Shown piece by piece: positions 31,401 to 40,367 of a stretch of DNA of 64,000 bases. The notes beneath the pieces are model-generated. The model ran no database searches and was not told the DNA's origin. It saw only the letters and a list, made by a program, of their open reading frames with translations. Where the stretch lies: the NCBI GenBank assembly GCA_902784615.1, contig CACZVN010000001.1, forward strand, positions 1 through 64,000, in the 5' to 3' direction. Within the stretch, counting starts at the first letter, position 1. Every line of letters begins with the position of its first letter. Both the position numbers and the translations under genes were made by a program. Origin of the DNA: an uncultured Prevotellaceae bacterium (GTDB taxonomy: Bacteria > Bacteroidota > Bacteroidia > Bacteroidales > Bacteroidaceae).

Positions 31401-32348
31401 TTAGTTGTATTTCAGAATCTGTCCAGGCATCAGACGCTTGGTCTTGCTGATGCGGTTGGCTCTACAGAGGGCATCCACCGTGGTGTGGCACTTGCGGGCG
31501 ATAGACTGGAGGGTCTCACCCTTCTTCACCTTGTGGTAGCGAGATGCCTTCGCATAGGAAGCCTTGGGGGCTGTAACAGCGAGGTCGGAATCTTCATCAT
31601 CACCACTGACTCTGCTCTTGCTGCTGGAACCACCAACACCACGCAGGCGGGTGGCCTGTGCAGACTCTGCTGCATAACGGTTACGACGGAAATTGTAGAA
31701 GTCGCCTGTTACGTCCTGGTTGTGGAAGTCGAACATCAGGGCCGGGTTCAGGGCTACGCCACAGAGACGGGTCTCAAAGTGCAGGTGAGAACCTGTGCTA
31801 CGGCCTGTGTTACCACCGAGACCGATAGGATCACCAGCCTTCACTTCCTGATTCTCAACAACCAGATGCTTTGACATGTGTCCGTAGATGGTTTCCAGAC
31901 CATTATGGTGACGGATCACGACATATTTACCATAGCCCTTGGGCTCGTATTTCACGATGCGGATCTTTCCGCTGAAAGCAGCGCGGATGGTATCACCCAC
32001 ATAGACCTTGATGTCAAGACCCTTGTGCTGGCGTCCCCATCGGGCACCAAAGTTAGAAGTCACCACGCGACTCGGTGTCGGCATGCAGAAACCACGGAGG
32101 TCGATGCGGAAAGAGTCGGGCAGAGCCGTCTCACGATGGGCATATACGTTGTTCCAGTCCTCATAGAGGTCAACAGAGGGATTGATACGCTCCTCTTCGA
32201 CGATCAGTTTGTTGAGAACGATGGAATCAACGGCTTTCATCTTGCGGTCAATGGGGGCCTGTTTTGCCAACAGATCCTGTGCAGTGGCAGGGGTTGCTGC
32301 CAGAGCTGTGAACGCAAAAAAGATAAATTTCTTAATATTTATATTCAT
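31401..32348 (-). CDS. M23 metallopeptidase with C-terminal LysM domain
   Basis: A 315-residue exported peptidoglycan-cutting or -regulating enzyme. Signal peptide to about TATAQ (24). The M23 domain has the zinc ligands H108 and D112 (RQHKGLDIKV), H157 (YGHM) and H190 in SHLHFET. The last 45 residues are a LysM domain (YHKVKKGETLQSIARKC ... GQILKYN) that binds peptidoglycan. All catalytic residues appear present, so it is likely an active endopeptidase. The ATG chosen gives a clean signal peptide and follows the TACCTTTG element (32390-32383, minus strand). Confidence 0.9.
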   Translation of the reverse strand: MNINIKKFIFFAFTALAATPATAQDLLAKQAPIDRKMKAVDSIVLNKLIVEEERINPSVDLYEDWNNVYAHRETALPDSFRIDLRGFCMPTPSRVVTSNFGARWGRQHKGLDIKVYVGDTIRAAFSGKIRIVKYEPKGYGKYVVIRHHNGLETIYGHMSKHLVVENQEVKAGDPIGLGGNTGRSTGSHLHFETRLCGVALNPALMFDFHNQDVTGDFYNFRRNRYAAESAQATRLRGVGGSSSKSRVSGDDEDSDLAVTAPKASYAKASRYHKVKKGETLQSIARKCHTTVDALCRANRISKTKRLMPGQILKYN

Positions 32349-32469
32349 ACGATTGTAATGTTCAAATAGCAAAAATTCGGTGCAAAGGTAGTAATTAATA
32401 CTGAAAATATGTAATTTATTAGGTGTATTTTGTGCACTTTTAACACTTTCAGCCGCTTTTTAGCGTTTT

Positions 32470-33495
32470 CTACTTCAGGGTGATGTTGCCCTGAGCATCG
32501 ATAGTCGCCTGGCTCTGGGGGATGTCAGTATTGCTTAGATTCCTGATTTCGCGGGCGACACTTCCGGTGGCATCCTCACGGGGTCCGATGCCGCGTGTCT
32601 GCAGGAAGGAGTGAATCTTGCCGTCGATGAACGAGCCGTCGGCATTGATGTTGATCTCTACGACGGGGGCATAGCCTGAGATACCTGTCAGACTGACGTT
32701 GTATGGCGTACAGAAATTGCCAAGGCTATAGGCGATGAAACGATCCTTATAGACCTCCATGGCACGTACGACGTGAGGGCCATGTCCATAGACAACGTCT
32801 GCTCCATGGTCGATGCAGAAATGTGCCAGTTGGCGCAGGCTACCGCGATTCTCGCCGAGGAAGGTCTCCGGCCCGTTGGGCAGGTGATTCTTCGTGCGTC
32901 CCTCGGCACCACCATGGAAAGAGACAATCACGAGGTCGCAACGGCTGACGAGGTCATCGACGATACGACCAACGGTATTAAGGTCTGTATGCTTCAGTGT
33001 GTAACTGTTATGTCCGAAGGCACAGAGTCCAATCTTCAGACCCTTGCGCTCGATGACGGCACTCTCCACGCGTCCGGCTATGCCAGAGTAGAGGATGCCT
33101 TGCTCATCCAGCACGCTTTCTGTCGATTCGATGCCCTCCAGACCGAAGTCGTTGGCATGGTTGTTGGCCATGCTCAGGAAGTCGAAACCGGCTTCCTTCA
33201 GCAGGTGTCCGTAACTCGTGGGGGTACGGAAGGCGTAGGAATTAGGACCAGTGCCCTTGGTGCTTCTGCCACCGTCGCAGATGGCCCCCTCGAGATTACC
33301 TACGGTGAGGTCTGCTCCAGCCAGGATGTCTTTGGCATCACGGAAGAGATCTCTGCCATTATTGGCAGGGAGCATGATACTGGGGTAGGTGGTACCCATC
33401 ATGATATCGCCTGTCATGGCGATGTTCAGAGTCTGGGCATGGAAAGGGAGGATGCCGAAAACGGCGAGCGTCAGACTAAGCAGGCGGATTCTCAT
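32470..33495 (-). CDS. CapA family metallophosphatase-like protein
   Basis: A 341-residue exported protein of the CapA/PgsA family (SMART PGA_cap), a calcineurin-like metallophosphoesterase fold. Signal peptide to about FHAQ (21). Metal-site motifs are MTGDIMMG (27-34), GNLEG, ANNHANDFGLEG and VVSFHGG, with YGHGPHV later. The namesake acts in poly-gamma-glutamate capsule anchoring, but most homologues outside that system have no known substrate. It overlaps the NlpC/P60 gene by 4 bases. Confidence 0.87.
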   Translation of the reverse strand: MRIRLLSLTLAVFGILPFHAQTLNIAMTGDIMMGTTYPSIMLPANNGRDLFRDAKDILAGADLTVGNLEGAICDGGRSTKGTGPNSYAFRTPTSYGHLLKEAGFDFLSMANNHANDFGLEGIESTESVLDEQGILYSGIAGRVESAVIERKGLKIGLCAFGHNSYTLKHTDLNTVGRIVDDLVSRCDLVIVSFHGGAEGRTKNHLPNGPETFLGENRGSLRQLAHFCIDHGADVVYGHGPHVVRAMEVYKDRFIAYSLGNFCTPYNVSLTGISGYAPVVEININADGSFIDGKIHSFLQTRGIGPREDATGSVAREIRNLSNTDIPQSQATIDAQGNITLK

Positions 33496-34052
33496 AAGGC
33501 ACTCAGTTCAGAGATTCTGCGTGCACCTACATATCGCTTAGCGTAATTGGGTTCGGTGGAACTGCTGAGTTTCACACCGTTCTTGCTGCTGGCGTGGATG
33601 AACGTGAATTCGAGTGTGACGGGATCCACATCAACCACGATACCCACATGACCTACGTTATGACCGGAGTTGGGACTGGTGAAGAACACCAGGTCTCCAC
33701 ACTGGATCTCATCTCGGCGGATGGGGGTGTTACGGGCATATTGGTCGCGCGAGGAGGCACCAACGAAGATGCCTGTCTGCTGCTTATAGACGTAACTTGT
33801 AAAACCTGAGCAGTCGAAAGCGCTGGGACCCTTGGCACCGGAACGGTAACGTGTGCCGAGATGTGAGAAGGCCTCTTCGATCAGCATTTCCATGATGTCG
33901 AAGTCCTGATCACCATTCCCATAGAGGAAATCGAAATTACCGATTTCTTCTTCATCTGGTTCCTGAATCTGTATGGGCTTGTCGGTCTTTCCATTGGCGA
34001 TCTCGCTCATGGAAAAAATCAACAATAATGCACATAAGAATACTTTCTTCAT
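33492..34052 (-). CDS. NlpC/P60 family cell-wall hydrolase
   Basis: A 186-residue exported cysteine peptidase that should cut peptide links in peptidoglycan. After a signal peptide (KKVFLCALLLIFSMSE) and an acidic linker, the catalytic domain has C81 in AFDCSGFTSYVY, H135 in VGHVGIVV and a third polar residue H153 in TFIHASS. The gene is first of the two-gene operon with the CapA-like protein and has a TATCTTTG -7 element (34096-34089, minus strand). Confidence 0.88.
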   Translation of the reverse strand: MKKVFLCALLLIFSMSEIANGKTDKPIQIQEPDEEEIGNFDFLYGNGDQDFDIMEMLIEEAFSHLGTRYRSGAKGPSAFDCSGFTSYVYKQQTGIFVGASSRDQYARNTPIRRDEIQCGDLVFFTSPNSGHNVGHVGIVVDVDPVTLEFTFIHASSKNGVKLSSSTEPNYAKRYVGARRISELSAL

Positions 34053-34194
34053 TTGTCAGGGTTTGGGTTTATACGAAAAAGATTGGTGCAAAGATAGGCA
34101 TAATTTTTTGAAAACGTACACAATGACGGTGCGCGTTAACAAAATTAGGGTTGTTTTAACACTCAACCCCTTCCGCTTGACAATTCTTAAAAAC

Positions 34195-36288
34195 TTAAGA
34201 AATAGCCGCCCAGTTGATGTTGGTCTTACGCAACTGGCGCAGACGGTTCCAGAGTATCTGATAGCGTGGTGACGTGCAATCCGGATCTTCCTCGATGATC
34301 TTCTGCGCCTCGTCGCGGGCCATCTGCACGAGTTGTCCGTCACGGGCGATATCGGCGATCTTCAGGTCGAAGGCCATACCACTCTGTTGGGTACCCTCCA
34401 AATCACCAGGACCACGCAGTTTCAGGTCTGCCTCGGCGATACGGAAACCGTCGTTGGTGTCGCACATGATATCGATGCGCTTGCGGGTGTCCTCAGAGAG
34501 TTTATAGGGGGTGACGAGGATACAGTAACTCTGGTCTGCGCCACGACCCACGCGCCCTCTGAGCTGGTGCAGCTGGGAGAGTCCGAAGCGCTGGGCATCG
34601 AGGATCACCATGACGGAGGCATTGGGCACATTCACGCCCACCTCGATGACGGTGGTGGCTACGAGGATCTGTGTCTCCCCCTTGACGAAGCGCTGCATCT
34701 CCTCTTCCTTCTCACTGGGTTTCATCTTACCATGCACCTTACTGAGACGGAACTCCGGGAAGGCCTGTTTCAACACCTCGAAGCCGTCCTCTAGATTTTT
34801 CAGGTCACTTTTCTCGCTCTCTTCGATGAGGGGGAAGACGATATACACCTGACGGCCCTCGTTAATCTGCTGACGGATACCATCGTAAAGCGAGGTCATA
34901 CGGGAGTCGAAGACGTGGGTGGTCTGTACGGGTTTACGGCCTGGGGGCAGTTCGTCGATGACGCTCACGTCGAGGTCACCATAGAGCGTCATGGCGAGGG
35001 TACGTGGGATAGGGGTGGCCGTCATCACGAGCACATGGGGAGGGTTCGCGCTCTTGTTCCAGAGTTTGGCGCGTTGGGCCACACCGAAACGGTGCTGTTC
35101 ATCGACGACGACAAAGCCGAGACGGGCGAACTGTACCCAGTCCTCGATGACGGCATGGGTGCCCACGAGGATATTGATGGTACCGTCGAGCAGACCTTCG
35201 AGCACTTCCTCACGCCGCTTGCCCTTCACGATACCTGTCAACAGGGCCACGCGCAGGTTCATGTCCTTCAGGAAGCCCATGATGGTCGCCAGGTGCTGCT
35301 CAGCGAGGATTTCCGTAGGTGCCATGATACAGGCCTGGTAGCCGTTGTCGATGGCAATGAGCATCGACATCAGGGCCACGAGTGTCTTGCCGCTGCCCAC
35401 GTCACCCTGCAACAGACGGTTCATCTGTCGCCCTGAGCCTGTGTCCTTGCGGATCTCACGGATCACGCGCTTCTGGGCCTCTGTCAGTGGGAAGGGTAGG
35501 TTGTTCTTATAGAAGGTGTTGAAGGCATCGCCCACCTGCGAGAAGACATACCCACGGTATTTGCGACGGTGGTCGCTGGCGTACCTTACTATATTTAGTT
35601 GCACGAAGAACAGTTCTTCGAACTTCAGCCTCACCCTGGCACGCTCCAGGTCTCTGGGGTTCTGGGGATAGTGGACGGTGCGCAGGGCCTCGTCGCGCCC
35701 CATCAGATAGTGGGGACCTGTGATGAAGTCTGGGATGGTCTCAGCCAGGGGTGGCAGCTTTTCAAGCATTGCCCTCGTCAGTTTCTCGATGGTGCGCGAG
35801 GAGAGACCGCGTTTCTTCATCTTCTCCGTGGTGGAGTAGTAGGGCTGCATGCCCATCGTGGAGAGTTCCAGCGTGTCGGCCCTGTCGATGTCGGGGTGGG
35901 TGATGTTAATGCGGTTGTTAAAGACGGTGGGTTTGCCAAAGACCACATATTCCACACCGATCTTATAACTCTCCTTGGCGTATTTGCCACCTTGGAACCA
36001 CACGAGATCCGCAATGCCCGTACCGTCGGAGAAATGAGCCACGACGCGCTCCTTGCGAGGCCCCATCTGGAAAGTCTCGAAACTCAGGATATGTCCTACG
36101 ATCTGTACGAAGGGCATGTCGCCTGTCAGGTCGTGGACGGTATAGACCTTGGAACGATCGACATACTTATAGGGATAGTTTTCCAACAGGTCACCATAGG
36201 TGTGGATACCGAGTTCGTCACCCAGTATCTTCTTCCTGTTGGGACCCACGCCAGGCAGATATTGTATGTCTTGATCGAGGATATCCAT
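34195..36288 (-). CDS. recG: ATP-dependent DNA helicase RecG
   Basis: A 697-residue RecG, which remodels stalled replication forks and branched DNA. An N-terminal wedge domain with an OB fold (about 60-160) precedes the helicase core: LLQGDVGSGKTLVAL (Walker A), VVDEQHRFG (DEQH box), VMTATPIPRTLAM, VATTVIEVGVNVPNA and LRGRVGRG. Full length and intact. It is preceded by ispD, which overlaps it by one base. RecG, RmuC and the RecD-like helicase in this window all handle DNA structures such as the hairpins found here. Confidence 0.95.
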   Translation of the reverse strand: MDILDQDIQYLPGVGPNRKKILGDELGIHTYGDLLENYPYKYVDRSKVYTVHDLTGDMPFVQIVGHILSFETFQMGPRKERVVAHFSDGTGIADLVWFQGGKYAKESYKIGVEYVVFGKPTVFNNRINITHPDIDRADTLELSTMGMQPYYSTTEKMKKRGLSSRTIEKLTRAMLEKLPPLAETIPDFITGPHYLMGRDEALRTVHYPQNPRDLERARVRLKFEELFFVQLNIVRYASDHRRKYRGYVFSQVGDAFNTFYKNNLPFPLTEAQKRVIREIRKDTGSGRQMNRLLQGDVGSGKTLVALMSMLIAIDNGYQACIMAPTEILAEQHLATIMGFLKDMNLRVALLTGIVKGKRREEVLEGLLDGTINILVGTHAVIEDWVQFARLGFVVVDEQHRFGVAQRAKLWNKSANPPHVLVMTATPIPRTLAMTLYGDLDVSVIDELPPGRKPVQTTHVFDSRMTSLYDGIRQQINEGRQVYIVFPLIEESEKSDLKNLEDGFEVLKQAFPEFRLSKVHGKMKPSEKEEEMQRFVKGETQILVATTVIEVGVNVPNASVMVILDAQRFGLSQLHQLRGRVGRGADQSYCILVTPYKLSEDTRKRIDIMCDTNDGFRIAEADLKLRGPGDLEGTQQSGMAFDLKIADIARDGQLVQMARDEAQKIIEEDPDCTSPRYQILWNRLRQLRKTNINWAAIS

Positions 36289-36950
36289 CAGATGAGCACT
36301 TCTGCAATCTTGAGGTCGTAAGGCGTGGTGATCTTGATGTTCTCACGGTTGCCTTCGACGAGCGTGATCTCATGGCCGTAACTCTCCACGACGGAGGCGT
36401 CGTCCGTGAATCCGTCGTTATAGGGCTGACGGTTGGCGGCCTTCAATAGTTGGATGTCGAAGGTCTGAGGCGTCTGCACCAACTTATATTCATCGCGCGG
36501 CACGGTGACGGAACCTTCTTTTTCAAGGTGGCGGACAGTCTCGACGACGGGAATCACGGGGATCACGGCTTTGGCTGTGCGAGCCGTCTCGTAACAGTTC
36601 TTTATGACCTCGATGCTGGGGAAGGGGCGCACACCATCGTGCACACCTACTACACCCTCCGCATCGTCAGGCACGAGGGCGAGACCGTTCTGTACGGAGT
36701 GGAAACGCGTCTGTCCACCGTTGGCGAGTTGATACTCCACATCGAAATGATACTCCTCGCATAACAGCCGCCAATAGTCCTGCTGGGCCTCAGGCAACAC
36801 GAGGATGATCTGCAGATCCGCCGAGTACGCGCGGAATCTCTCGAGCGTCCGCATCAAAACAGGTCTTCCACCAATGGGCAGGAACTGTTTGGGAATATCG
36901 CTCCCCATCCGCAGACCCTTTCCGCCTGCCACGATAATCACATAGTCCAT
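36288..36950 (-). CDS. ispD: 2-C-methyl-D-erythritol 4-phosphate cytidylyltransferase
   Basis: A 220-residue IspD, the third step of the non-mevalonate isoprenoid pathway (CTP plus methylerythritol phosphate). It starts with the nucleotide-binding [16 protein letters not shown] and [14 protein letters not shown], and has [12 protein letters not shown] and the [13 protein letters not shown] region near the C-terminus. Length is typical. It lies 3 bases after the DJ-1/PfpI gene and overlaps the recG start by one base. Confidence 0.94.
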   Translation of the reverse strand: MDYVIIVAGGKGLRMGSDIPKQFLPIGGRPVLMRTLERFRAYSADLQIILVLPEAQQDYWRLLCEEYHFDVEYQLANGGQTRFHSVQNGLALVPDDAEGVVGVHDGVRPFPSIEVIKNCYETARTAKAVIPVIPVVETVRHLEKEGSVTVPRDEYKLVQTPQTFDIQLLKAANRQPYNDGFTDDASVVESYGHEITLVEGNRENIKITTPYDLKIAEVLI

Positions 36951-36953
36951 AGC

Positions 36954-37526
36954 CTACTTCTCCATCAGGTGCTTAAAGCGCATGCCCTCGGCAATCTGGT
37001 CTGAGGTGCCCTTGTCCACGAGTTGTGTGAGCAGTTCGTAAGCGTATGGGAAGGCGGCGGCTGGTCCCTCACCCGTAGTGATGTTACCATCGACGGTGAC
37101 GAGGTCGCCTGTATAGGTGGCTCCTGTCTCTTCCAGAGCCTTTTCGAAACCTGGATAGCAGGTGGCACGCTTACCGTCGAGGATGCCCAATGGTGCGAGT
37201 ACGACGGCAGGTGACGCACAGATGGCGGCAATCTTCTTGCCGGCCTTGTACTGGGCCATCAACACCTCGCGCACACCTTCATGGGCGAAGAGGTTGCTGG
37301 CACCAGGCATACCACCAGGCAGCATCAGCAGGTCAGCATCTGAGTAGTCCACTTGATCAAACTGCAGGTCAGCCTCCATGTTCACACCATGGGCTGACTC
37401 CACAAGCGGGAAAAGTGTCGTACTGATGGTTACTACCTCCACGCCCCCACGGCGCAGCACGTCAATGGGAATCAGGGCCTCGACATCCTCGAAGCCGTCT
37501 GCCAGGAATACATAAACTTTTGCCAT
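36954..37526 (-). CDS. DJ-1/PfpI family protein
   Basis: A 190-residue DJ-1/ThiJ/PfpI superfamily protein with the conserved nucleophile C103 in IAAICASPAVVLAP, the strand VFLADGFEDVEALIPIDVLR and LLMLPGGMPGASNL. This DJ-1-like subgroup (YajL/DJ-1) is linked to protection from oxidative or carbonyl stress; the exact reaction is debated. The start is the ATG at MAKVYVFL, placed 30 bases after a TATCTTTG element (37563-37556, minus strand). First gene of DJ-1-ispD-recG. Confidence 0.9.
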   Translation of the reverse strand: MAKVYVFLADGFEDVEALIPIDVLRRGGVEVVTISTTLFPLVESAHGVNMEADLQFDQVDYSDADLLMLPGGMPGASNLFAHEGVREVLMAQYKAGKKIAAICASPAVVLAPLGILDGKRATCYPGFEKALEETGATYTGDLVTVDGNITTGEGPAAAFPYAYELLTQLVDKGTSDQIAEGMRFKHLMEK

Positions 37527-37632
37527 AATTCTTTGTTTTAAGCGTTTTCTGATTGCAAAGATACAAAAAATCTTTGAGAATCTGCTGATTATAACTCTTT
37601 TTTTGTATTTTTGCAGCCATAAAAGTAAAAAT

Positions 37633-38517
37633 ATGGAACACCGTAAACTGAGATTCGCCCTTTTCGGCAATATCTACCAGACGAATAAGTCTGCCTCTAT
37701 TCAGAAAGTGTTATCGACACTCTCAGAACTCGGCGCCGAGTTGTATGTCGATGCGGAGTACTATGACTTCCTGAAGGACGACCTGCAAATCAATGTGCAT
37801 GCCGACAACGTGTTCTATGGCAACGACTTTGATGCCGACTTCGTGATCTCGATGGGTGGCGACGGCACCTTCCTGAAGGCTGCCAGTCGTGTGCGTGAGA
37901 AGAATATCCCCATCCTTGGTGTGAACATGGGCCGTCTGGGATTCCTCTCGGATATCAATCCTGACAATATCGAGCACCATCTGGAAGCCCTTTACCACGA
38001 CGATTTCGCCATCCAGTCGCGTGCGTTGATTAAGGTGGAGACGGACGTGGAGCCCTTTGAGGGTTATAACTGCGCTCTTAACGAGGTGGCTATCCTGAAG
38101 CGCGATACGGCTTCGATGATCTCCGTCCGTGCCAGCATCAACGGCCAGTACCTGAACACCTATCAGGCCGACGGTCTGGTGATCTCCACGCCTACGGGTT
38201 CTACGGCTTATTCCCTCTCCAATGGTGGTCCTATCATCGTCCCAGGCACGAAGGTGTTCTCAATGACGGCTGTCGCTCCTCATTCCCTGAACGTACGCCC
38301 TATCGTGCTGCCAGACTCCGCTGTGATCGAACTCGACGTAGAGAGCCGCAGCCATAATTTCCTCGTGGCCATCGATGGTCGTTCCGAGAAGTGCAAGGAG
38401 GGCACCAAACTCACCCTGCGCCGCGCCCCCTATGATATCAATGTGGTGAAGCGCGCTGAGCATCGTTACTTCGACTCCCTCCGCGAGAAAATGATGTGGG
38501 GCGCAGACCAGCGCTAA
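37633..38517 (+). CDS. nadK: NAD kinase
   Basis: A 294-residue NAD kinase that makes NADP. The family motif GGDGT is at 75-79 (ISMGGDGTFLKA), followed by LGVNMGRLGFLSD, the NE pair in CALNEVAIL, and the TPTGSTAYSLSNGGPII substrate loop. The start is the ATG after the TATTTTTG element (37606-37613). It is divergent from the DJ-1 gene and followed 7 bases later by a membrane-protein gene. Confidence 0.95.
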   Translation: MEHRKLRFALFGNIYQTNKSASIQKVLSTLSELGAELYVDAEYYDFLKDDLQINVHADNVFYGNDFDADFVISMGGDGTFLKAASRVREKNIPILGVNMGRLGFLSDINPDNIEHHLEALYHDDFAIQSRALIKVETDVEPFEGYNCALNEVAILKRDTASMISVRASINGQYLNTYQADGLVISTPTGSTAYSLSNGGPIIVPGTKVFSMTAVAPHSLNVRPIVLPDSAVIELDVESRSHNFLVAIDGRSEKCKEGTKLTLRRAPYDINVVKRAEHRYFDSLREKMMWGADQR

Positions 38518-38524
38518 ACAGCAG

Positions 38525-39811
38525 ATGAAAGTCATCTACAACAAATATTTCCCGTTCGGCAGTTTCTTAGCTACGAACATCTTCGGAATCATCTTTTGCA
38601 GGAGCGACAAGGGACGGTTGAGTGAGATCGACAAGAATCACGAATACATCCACACCTTGCAGCAGCGCGAATTGTTGTTCCTGGGGTTTATGTTGTGGTA
38701 CTCCATCGAATGGCTGTGGCGTTTTGCCAAGTGCCGTAACTGGATGAAGGCCTATCACGACCTCTATTTCGAGCGCGAGGCTTATCAGATGGAGGGCGAC
38801 TTGGCGTATCGTCACCACAGGAAACCTTTCGCGTGGATGATGTTCGTACCTAAGGGTTCGCTGCTGCACGAGATTGGTTCCTTTTTTGGAGACATTACAG
38901 CATTTATCAGGAAGGACTTCCTCTGGGGGAAATACCTCTTCGCCTTGGTGTTGGCCATGGCGATGATTATCGCACAACTAAAGTTCCATATCTACGACCT
39001 CATCATTGCTCCGACGTTCGACGATGGCACCTCGATGCTTCGCATACCTCTTATTTTTATTGCGGTGTATTTCCTGGTGCTGATACCCTCGTTGGCCATG
39101 CACCACGAACTGTGGCGACTGCGACGCTGGCAGGTGTGGGTGTTTCCCGTTATCCTGCTCACCATCGATGGGGCAGGACAGGGTTTCTATGGCTATGTGC
39201 ACTGGGCTGGGGCGCATGGCGTTACGCTGAAGGACCAGTGTTACTTGCGACTCTTGGGATCGTATATGTTCCGATCCGTGTTTATCGTGCTGATGCTCTG
39301 TGTGTTCCGTTGGCTGACGGAGGGACGTTTCGGACTCTTTGGCCTGAAGCGATCAGGCAAATATCTGCGCGTCTATGCCCTCATCTACGTGCTGCTGATG
39401 CCGATGTTCCTGATGGTGTCTTTCACCCCACAGTTCCTCAGTTTCTATCCCATCATGCACATCGACTTCTATGATGGTGCCCTGGGGTGGGAGCGCTGGC
39501 AACTGATCGGACTGTTCGAGACGTTTTATATCAACGACTATATTGGTGTCGAGGGCATGTTCCGAGGTGCCTTGGTGATAGGTATGGCGCGGTGGCTGGG
39601 ATGCAGGGCCGTGCTGCCGATGGCCTTGGCGTATATGTGCATCCACCTCGGAAAGCCAGACCTCGAGTTGTGCTCATCCGTCATCGGAGGCTATATCCTT
39701 GGTGTACTCGCCTGGCGCACCCACCATCTCTGGGGAGGCATCATCATCCACCTCGGCATCGCCCTGTTCTTCGAAGCCGTAGGCATCACACGTTTGCTGT
39801 TGCAAATGTAG
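38525..39811 (+). CDS. Membrane protein joining an HExxH domain to a CPBP-like domain
   Basis: A 428-residue polytopic membrane protein with two possible metal-site regions. The N-terminal 100 residues hold HEYIH (39-43) with TLQQRELL after it and FEREAY (82-87), a layout that recalls a membrane zincin with a distal glutamate ligand. The C-terminal 90 residues resemble CPBP (Rce1-like) intramembrane proteases: VEGMFRG with E343 and R347 (the first of the usual two glutamates is replaced by valine), H374 in YMCIHLG and H409 in IIIHLG. Hydrophobic segments lie between. The fusion and its activity are inferred from motifs. It follows nadK by 7 bases and may share its transcript. Confidence 0.65.
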   Translation: MKVIYNKYFPFGSFLATNIFGIIFCRSDKGRLSEIDKNHEYIHTLQQRELLFLGFMLWYSIEWLWRFAKCRNWMKAYHDLYFEREAYQMEGDLAYRHHRKPFAWMMFVPKGSLLHEIGSFFGDITAFIRKDFLWGKYLFALVLAMAMIIAQLKFHIYDLIIAPTFDDGTSMLRIPLIFIAVYFLVLIPSLAMHHELWRLRRWQVWVFPVILLTIDGAGQGFYGYVHWAGAHGVTLKDQCYLRLLGSYMFRSVFIVLMLCVFRWLTEGRFGLFGLKRSGKYLRVYALIYVLLMPMFLMVSFTPQFLSFYPIMHIDFYDGALGWERWQLIGLFETFYINDYIGVEGMFRGALVIGMARWLGCRAVLPMALAYMCIHLGKPDLELCSSVIGGYILGVLAWRTHHLWGGIIIHLGIALFFEAVGITRLLLQM

Positions 39812-39838
39812 ACTTTCTTTTGTGTTTTTCTGTTATAT

Positions 39839-39954
39839 GCGACAGATTATTGCCCCTTGCTGGTTGTTTGTCGCAAATCGTTGAAGCTGTCGCAACTAAC
39901 TGAAAAAGAATGCGATGAATTGTTTGGGATTTGATGCAAATTCCATTACCTTTG
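39839..39954 (+). promoter_or_regulatory. Promoter with three TGTCGC sites, twin of the tssD promoter
   Basis: GCGACA (39839-39844, inverted), TGTCGC at 39869 and 39888, TTTG at 39923-39926 and TACCTTTG at 39947-39954 keep the same 30, 19, 35 and 24-base steps as at tssD, while the sequence between sites is unrelated. TATGCGACAG is identical in both. GATGCAAA/TTTGCATC (39933-39940, 39951-39958) also forms an inverted repeat over the -7 box. Confidence 0.8.
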
Positions 39955-39960
39955 CATCAG

Positions 39961-40087
39961 ATTTAAGATTCATACATAAGTTTGGTTTTTAGTTAATTGC
40001 TTTTTCATTTTTGGTTTGTATTTTTGAGTTATTAGTTAGTAATGATGAAAAGAACAGGGCTCGCAGCGATGCGAGCCCTGAGTTTTT
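39961..40087 (+). ncRNA. Candidate small RNA
   Basis: From the expected start of the promoter above to the end of a strong terminator is about 127 bases, very rich in U and with no convincing coding frame. The transcript would be a short U-rich RNA ending in a G+C-rich hairpin, possibly controlled by the same factor as tssD. No known RNA family is recognised. Confidence 0.45.
40055..40087 (+). terminator. Strong intrinsic terminator
   Basis: CAGGGCTCGC and GCGAGCCCTG form a perfect 10-bp stem with a 6-base loop, then AGTTTTT. The next 280 bases up to the ABC transporter gene hold only that gene's promoter and a possible operator. Confidence 0.85.
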
Positions 40088-40250
40088 ATTACATAATGGG
40101 GTCAGGAACTGTTGCAAAAAGGATCACAGGATTTCCCAAAAGGGCCACGAACTGGGAAAAGATGTGTGTCTTTTTCCGTTATATGATAATGTACGCACGA
40201 GGGGAGTATGCTAAAGAGTGTTAAAGAATGGAAGATTTTTGGGAAAAAGC

Positions 40251-40305
40251 TTGGAGCGTATTGAGAAAATATCTACTTTTGCAGTGTACTATTGAAGTAG
40301 CACAC
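40251..40305 (+). promoter_or_regulatory. Promoter and candidate GntR operator of the ABC transporter operon
   Basis: TTGG (40251-40254) and TACTTTTG (40274-40281) form a promoter with one base less than usual spacing. Just after the -7 box GTGTACT ATTGA AGTAGCACAC (40284-40305) is an imperfect inverted repeat at the expected transcription start, where a repressor would block initiation. The operon's last gene encodes a small GntR regulator whose subfamily binds such sites. Confidence 0.55.
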
Positions 40306-40367
40306 TAAAACAGGGCAATTCAAAGCTCTCATAACAGACAAGAATCAGAAACAAAAATAAAAAGATT

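Noticed and set aside
40042-40224. A 60-codon frame starting MMKRTGLAAMRAL after the candidate small RNA promoter
   Set aside because: Its first codons encode both arms of the strong terminator hairpin, so transcription should stop inside it, and the rest has no protein-like pattern or initiation signal.
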